The notes beneath the pieces were generated by a model. The model ran no database searches and was not told the DNA's origin. It was given only the letters and a program-made list of their open reading frames with translations. A DNA stretch of 8,483 nucleotides from Methanobacteriota archaeon (GTDB lineage: Archaea > Hydrothermarchaeota > Hydrothermarchaeia > Hydrothermarchaeales > JACQPM01): positions 1 through 8,483 of the forward strand of contig JACQPM010000096.1 in assembly GCA_016207475.1 (NCBI GenBank). The letters are read 5' to 3'. A program made the translations under genes and the position numbers. Positions 5,153 to 8,483 of this stretch are shown here, in pieces (the first letter of the stretch is position 1; each line of letters opens with the position of its first letter).

Positions 5153-6331
5153 ATGATTGGTTGTACGAAGCTCCTCTGCGGTACCGCCACCGTCTCCCAC
5201 GCCATAAAGTACGAGGGCGTTTCGCCGGGGGAGGTGCCCCACGAGCTCCTCCAGTTCTCCACCGCCCTCAAGCCCATCGTCGTCTGGAACACGACCCGGC
5301 GGTGCAACCTCAGGTGCAAGCACTGCTACATAAAGGCCGAGGACAAGGAGTTCGCCGGGGAGCTGACCACGGGCGAGGCCAAGGCCTTCATAGACGACCT
5401 GGCAGGCTACAAGGTCCCTGTCCTCCTCTTCTCTGGCGGGGAACCCCTCGTCAGGAAAGACTTCTATGAGCTTGGCAAGTATGCCGCCGATAAGGGCCTC
5501 AGGACCGTCGTCTCTACCAACGGGACGCTGATAACCAAGGACGCCGCGAAGAAGATGAGAGAGGCCGGTTTCAAGTACGTCGGTGTGAGCCTGGACGGCC
5601 TCTCTGCGACCCACAACCGGTTCCGGGGGCAGAGGGACGCCTTCGAGAAGGCGACGCAGGGGATAAGGAACGCCCTGGGGGCAGGGCTCAATACCGGCGT
5701 AAGATTCACCATAAGCAAGTACAACTACAAGGAGCTCCCCCAGGTTATAGACTTCGTCGTGAAGGAGAAGATCCCCCGCTTCTGCATGTACCACCTGGTC
5801 TATGCCGGCAGGGGGAAGGAGATAGCCGGGAGTGACCTGTCCAACGCGGAGAGGCGGGAGGTGATGGAGTTCCTCGTAACGAAAACTCTGGAGCTCCACG
5901 GGAAGAAGGTACCCCTCGAGATCCTGACCGTCGACAACCACGCCGACGGCGTCTATCTATACCGCTACGTGAAGGAGAAGGAGCCCGCCAGGGCCCAAGA
6001 GGTCATGGATCTCCTCAAGATGCACGGCGGCTGCTCTGCCTGCGGTAAGGTGGCCAACGTGGATAATTTGGGCAATATACACCCATGCCAGTTCTGGGGG
6101 CATGAGATCCTGGGGAACGTGCGGGAGCGGAAGTTCAGCGAAATCTGGTCCAAAGGCGAGGGGTTCATGGCCGAGATGCGGGAGAAGCCCAAGCACCTGA
6201 AAGGCAAGTGCTCCGTCTGCAGCTACAACTCCATCTGCGGTGGCTGCAGGATAAGGGCCGAGAGCGTCCAGGGGGACGTCTGGGCCGAGGACCCGGCCTG
6301 CTACCTGACGTTGGATGAGATCAAAGGATAG
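5153..6331 (+). CDS. ahbC: Radical SAM 12,18-didecarboxysiroheme deacetylase (AhbC)
   Basis: This encodes 392 residues. The enzyme would remove the two acetate groups from 12,18-didecarboxysiroheme by radical SAM chemistry to give Fe-coproporphyrin III. The radical SAM cluster motif is Cys51, Cys55, Cys58 (CNLRCKHC), with SGGEP (94-98) for SAM binding and the STNGTLIT stretch at 121-128. The C-terminal SPASM-like region holds Cys294, Cys297, Cys312, Cys353, Cys356, Cys362, Cys365 and Cys383, enough for auxiliary iron-sulfur clusters. The N-terminus MIGCTKLLCGT and the VVWNTTRRCNL context resemble AhbC and not AhbD, whose motif context as I recall it is WEVTRSCNL-like. The full length and position directly after the two decarboxylase subunits support the call. 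NirJ-type heme d1 enzymes are related, but no other nir genes are present here. Confidence 0.9.
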   Translation: MIGCTKLLCGTATVSHAIKYEGVSPGEVPHELLQFSTALKPIVVWNTTRRCNLRCKHCYIKAEDKEFAGELTTGEAKAFIDDLAGYKVPVLLFSGGEPLVRKDFYELGKYAADKGLRTVVSTNGTLITKDAAKKMREAGFKYVGVSLDGLSATHNRFRGQRDAFEKATQGIRNALGAGLNTGVRFTISKYNYKELPQVIDFVVKEKIPRFCMYHLVYAGRGKEIAGSDLSNAERREVMEFLVTKTLELHGKKVPLEILTVDNHADGVYLYRYVKEKEPARAQEVMDLLKMHGGCSACGKVANVDNLGNIHPCQFWGHEILGNVRERKFSEIWSKGEGFMAEMREKPKHLKGKCSVCSYNSICGGCRIRAESVQGDVWAEDPACYLTLDEIKG

Positions 6332-6357
6332 TTGCTCCTCTGAACTGCTTCAAGGAC

Positions 6358-6363
6358 TTTTTT
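6358..6363 (+). terminator. Oligo-T stretch, possible terminator after ahbC
   Basis: Six T residues 27 bases after the ahbC stop, with further T-rich sequence at 6369-6372, could end the operon transcript in the archaeal U-rich manner. No hairpin is evident. The same bases form part of the TATA element of the next gene. Confidence 0.35.
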
Positions 6364-6366
6364 ATA
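6361..6366 (+). promoter_or_regulatory. TATA element (TTTATA) for the A/T-rich gene at 6400
   Basis: TTTATA would place transcription start near 6392, a few bases before the proposed TTG start. It overlaps the oligo-T stretch of the preceding operon. Confidence 0.4.
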
Positions 6367-6399
6367 CCTTTTCGCCCATAGTTAAGGTGAGGGAATTGT

Positions 6400-6876
6400 T
6401 TGTCTCCCGCTACCGAGGAGAATACTAGTAGAGTAGCTCGGGCATTGGTCGACCTCATATATCTTTTAGATTACTGGAGGCCTTCGTGGAAACCTAGTCT
6501 TGGCTTATTATTATGCCCAGCGCATAAATTGGAACGTTGTGATCCAGATTTCCCACGAGACATAATATCTTGGGTTAAAGAATATGATGGAGACCAATAT
6601 TTTAGATATGAGGGCTTGAAATCTGCTAAAATAGTGTCAATAAAAGAAAGTCATTTATTTTCTAAATATTATAATAAAAAATACGGTAAAGAAAGGGACT
6701 ACGACTTGGATTTAAAGAAGATGGCTCAGAGAACGATAGAGTATGCTACGGAATATTTCAAGAAAAACGGCATCGATCCCAAAGAATACCCCATCAAACT
6801 GGCGTTTAATGACTATGAGGGATTAACCTACGAGAGAAAGGGGAAGCGATATCTAGCCTTTATCACGGTCGATTGA
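6400..6876 (+). CDS. A/T-rich unrecognised 158-residue protein, probably acquired
   Basis: This is an ORF of 158 codons ending at TGA 6874-6876. An in-frame stop at 6388-6390 limits it upstream. TTG 6400-6402 is the first possible start, with a GGTGAGGG stretch at 6386-6393 before it; no ATG occurs until deep in the gene, so the start is uncertain. I do not recognise a family. The N-terminus is helical and hydrophobic (RALVDLIYLLDYW), followed by LCPAHKLERCDPDFPRD with two cysteines and a histidine. The remainder is lysine- and tyrosine-rich and mixed helical. There is no signal peptide. Base composition is strikingly A/T-rich (for example 6600-6700) with AAA, TAT, ATA and TTA codons, unlike all neighbours, which points to recent transfer. 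It stands alone between the heme operon and the GH15 gene. Coding is supported by uninterrupted length and an upstream TATA element. Confidence 0.68.
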   Translation: MSPATEENTSRVARALVDLIYLLDYWRPSWKPSLGLLLCPAHKLERCDPDFPRDIISWVKEYDGDQYFRYEGLKSAKIVSIKESHLFSKYYNKKYGKERDYDLDLKKMAQRTIEYATEYFKKNGIDPKEYPIKLAFNDYEGLTYERKGKRYLAFITVD

Positions 6877-6910
6877 TGTAATGTTGGCAGAATCCTAGCT
6901 ACGGCAACCT

Positions 6911-6916
6911 TAATAT
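6911..6916 (+). promoter_or_regulatory. TATA element (TAATAT) for the GH15 gene
   Basis: TAATAT begins 31 bases before the ATG at 6942, the spacing seen at three other genes. No Shine-Dalgarno sequence precedes the ATG, so a leaderless message is likely. The rest of the 65-base gap (6877-6941) shows nothing else I can support. Confidence 0.45.
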
Positions 6917-6941
6917 CTTGGGCCCGAGATAGGGTTTCCAG

Positions 6942-8483
6942 ATGCCCAGGAAGCTGGTAGTGGGGAACGGTAATCTCTTCATAAACTACGACGACGACCT
7001 GAATATCAGGGATTTGTACTTCCCGCACGTGGGGATGGAGAACCACGTGGATGGGAATCGTTGCAGGTTCGGTATATGGGTCGACGGGAAGTTCTCCTGG
7101 CTGATGAACGGCTGGGGGGAGCGGAGCCTCAAGTACCGGGAGGACTCCATGGTGACGGACGCCTGGGCCAGGAACAACGACCTGGGCATAGAGCTCAGGG
7201 TGAGTGACGGGGTCCACTACTCCAAGAACATCTTCCTGAGGAAGGTGGTGGTGAAGAACCTCCGGGGGGGCGAGAGGGAGGTGCGGCTCTTCTTCGGCCA
7301 GGACTTCCGGCTCTACGGCATGAACGTGGGGGATACGGCCTGCTACGATCCGGTGGTGCACTCCATCATCCACTACAAGAAGAAGAGGTACTTCCTCATA
7401 AACGGCCGCTCAGGGAAGGAAGGGATATACCAGTACTCCACGGGATGGGCCGGCTTCGCCGGGGCCGAGGGGACGTGGCGCGATGCGGAGGACGGTGTCC
7501 TGTCCAACAACCCCATAGCCCAGGGCTCCGTGGACTCGACGGTGAGCCTGAGGGCAACGGTGCCGAAGGACGGCAGGGCGATAATCTATTACTGGATAGC
7601 CGCCGGGAGAAATTTCCGGGAAGTGGACAGGCTGAACAGGTACGTCCTGGAGCACGGCCCTGGAAAGCTCATCGACGAGACAGAGATCTACCACAGGTCC
7701 TGGGTAGAGAAGCAGGAGCTGAACTTCGACAAGCTGCCGGAGAAGGTGGTGAATCTATTCAAGCGCTCCCTCTTGATCATCAGGACCCAGATAGACAACA
7801 GCGGCGGCGTGGTGGCCGCCAACGACAGCGACATCCTCAGGTTCAACAGGGACACCTACAGCTACGTCTGGCCCAGGGATGGGGCCTTCGTGACCTACGG
7901 CCTCGTGAAGGCCGGTTATATCGAGGTGGCCAACAGGTTCTTCGAGTTCTGCACCAGGGGGCAGACCAAGAGGGGCTTCCTCCTCCACAAGTACAACCCC
8001 AACGGGACCTTCGCCTCCAGCTGGCTCCCCTGGTTGGGGAGCGACGGCAAGTCGCAGCTCCCGATCCAGGAGGACGAAACGGCCCTCGTGGTATACGCCC
8101 TCTGGCACCACTACGACCTCTTCAGGAATATCGAGTTCGCCAAGATGCACTACGAGGGCCTCGTCAAGAGGGCAGCAGCCTTCATGGTCGAGTACCGCCA
8201 CCCCCGGCTCGGGCTCCCGCTCCCCAGCTATGACCTCTGGGAGGAGAGGCGGGGTATACTGACCTTCACATCGGCCGCCGTATACGCCGGCCTCCTGGCC
8301 GCCGCCAGGTTTGCGGAGCTCTTCGGGGACCCTGACGACGCCTCCAAGTACAGGGGAGCGGCGGAAGAGGTGCGGAAAGGAATCATAGAGCATCTCTACG
8401 ACGAGAAGGAGAAGAGGTTCCTCAGGATGGTGAACATCGGCGATGATGGGGCCTTTGTGAAGGACTCCACAGTGGACAGCAGC
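6942..8483 (+). CDS. GH15 family glycoside hydrolase (glucoamylase or trehalase type), partial
   Basis: The first 514 codons are visible, uninterrupted to the window edge; archaeal members are usually about 600-670 residues, so the C-terminal part is missing. Residues 1 to about 255 form the beta-sandwich N-terminal domain (GNGNLFINYDDDLNIRDLYF near the start). An (alpha/alpha)6 barrel follows from about 265. Barrel motifs include YVWPRDGA (308-315), QEDET (376-380) and SYDLWEER (429-436), where Glu434 is the likely general acid. The general base glutamate would lie beyond the window. The family releases glucose from alpha-glucans, isomalto-oligosaccharides or trehalose; archaeal members include proven trehalases and glucoamylases, so the substrate is unresolved. 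There is no signal peptide, so it should be cytoplasmic and may act on storage glucan or trehalose. The ATG at 6942 is fixed by the conserved N-terminus and the TATA spacing. Confidence 0.92.
   Translation, partial: MPRKLVVGNGNLFINYDDDLNIRDLYFPHVGMENHVDGNRCRFGIWVDGKFSWLMNGWGERSLKYREDSMVTDAWARNNDLGIELRVSDGVHYSKNIFLRKVVVKNLRGGEREVRLFFGQDFRLYGMNVGDTACYDPVVHSIIHYKKKRYFLINGRSGKEGIYQYSTGWAGFAGAEGTWRDAEDGVLSNNPIAQGSVDSTVSLRATVPKDGRAIIYYWIAAGRNFREVDRLNRYVLEHGPGKLIDETEIYHRSWVEKQELNFDKLPEKVVNLFKRSLLIIRTQIDNSGGVVAANDSDILRFNRDTYSYVWPRDGAFVTYGLVKAGYIEVANRFFEFCTRGQTKRGFLLHKYNPNGTFASSWLPWLGSDGKSQLPIQEDETALVVYALWHHYDLFRNIEFAKMHYEGLVKRAAAFMVEYRHPRLGLPLPSYDLWEERRGILTFTSAAVYAGLLAAARFAELFGDPDDASKYRGAAEEVRKGIIEHLYDEKEKRFLRMVNIGDDGAFVKDSTVDSS

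Noticed and set aside
4508..5941. Long minus-strand open frame opposite ahbB and ahbC
   Set aside because: It is a shadow of GC-rich codons. The plus-strand genes have full family motifs and the minus translation is leucine/valine/glycine-rich without any recognisable domain.
6918..6930. GGGCCC-centred inverted repeat before the GH15 gene
   Set aside because: The arms are short and mismatched outside the central six bases, so neither a hairpin nor an operator is supported.
7445..8233. Plus-strand second open frame inside the GH15 gene
   Set aside because: It is an arginine/glutamine-rich out-of-frame translation. The GH15 frame is unbroken through the same bases with catalytic motifs.
1..8483. 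tRNA, rRNA, CRISPR array, insertion sequence or tandem repeats
   Set aside because: No cloverleaf sequences, spaced direct repeats, transposase motifs or terminal inverted repeats were noticed on either strand by eye.

Overview
The window looks like a piece of a GC-rich archaeal chromosome. The evidence is archaeal-style TATA elements (TTTATG, TAATAT, TTTATA) in place of bacterial -35/-10 boxes, several genes that appear to be read from leaderless transcripts, the siroheme-to-heme (Ahb) route, an archaeal-type riboflavin-pathway reductase, a small PRC-barrel protein, and heavy use of AGG and ATA codons. A euryarchaeal or Thermoplasmatota-like host is my guess. The lineage cannot be fixed from this sequence.

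Layout. (1) Positions 1-249 (+) hold the end of a CorC/HlyC-type CBS-domain protein, cut by the window edge. A small PRC-barrel gene (254-514, -) converges on it. A divergent A/T-rich promoter gap separates the PRC-barrel gene from an unrecognised 94-residue protein (614-898, +). (2) A minus-strand cluster is transcribed from about 3228 down to 895. It encodes a membrane site-2 protease with two CBS domains, the riboflavin-pathway RibD_C-type reductase (joined to the protease gene by a 4-base ATGA overlap) and a cysteine-rich DUF2284 protein. A perfect 17-base palindrome lies just upstream of the DUF2284 gene. (3) A plus-strand cluster at 3271-6331 starts with a secreted alpha/alpha-toroid-like protein bearing QW-type repeats. 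It continues with two paralogous siroheme decarboxylase subunits (AhbA/AhbB type) and the radical SAM enzyme AhbC. All gaps are a few bases or overlaps. (4) An A/T-rich, unrecognised gene (6400-6876) differs sharply in composition from everything around it and looks acquired. (5) The first 514 codons of a GH15 glycoside hydrolase (6942 to the window end) follow, with the C-terminal part outside.

How the genes work together. AhbA/AhbB would decarboxylate siroheme to 12,18-didecarboxysiroheme, and AhbC would remove the two acetate side chains to give Fe-coproporphyrin III. The final enzyme, AhbD, is not in the window. The protease/reductase/DUF2284 cluster is linked by gene order and one overlap, but no shared pathway is evident.

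No tRNA, rRNA, CRISPR array, insertion sequence or origin was recognised. The most useful structural observation is a TATA-like hexamer exactly 31 bases upstream of the start codon in four genes on both strands, which supports leaderless transcription and fixes those starts. No obviously new multi-gene system was found. The best leads are the secreted QW-repeat protein at the head of the heme genes, the A/T-rich orphan gene and the 17-base palindrome.
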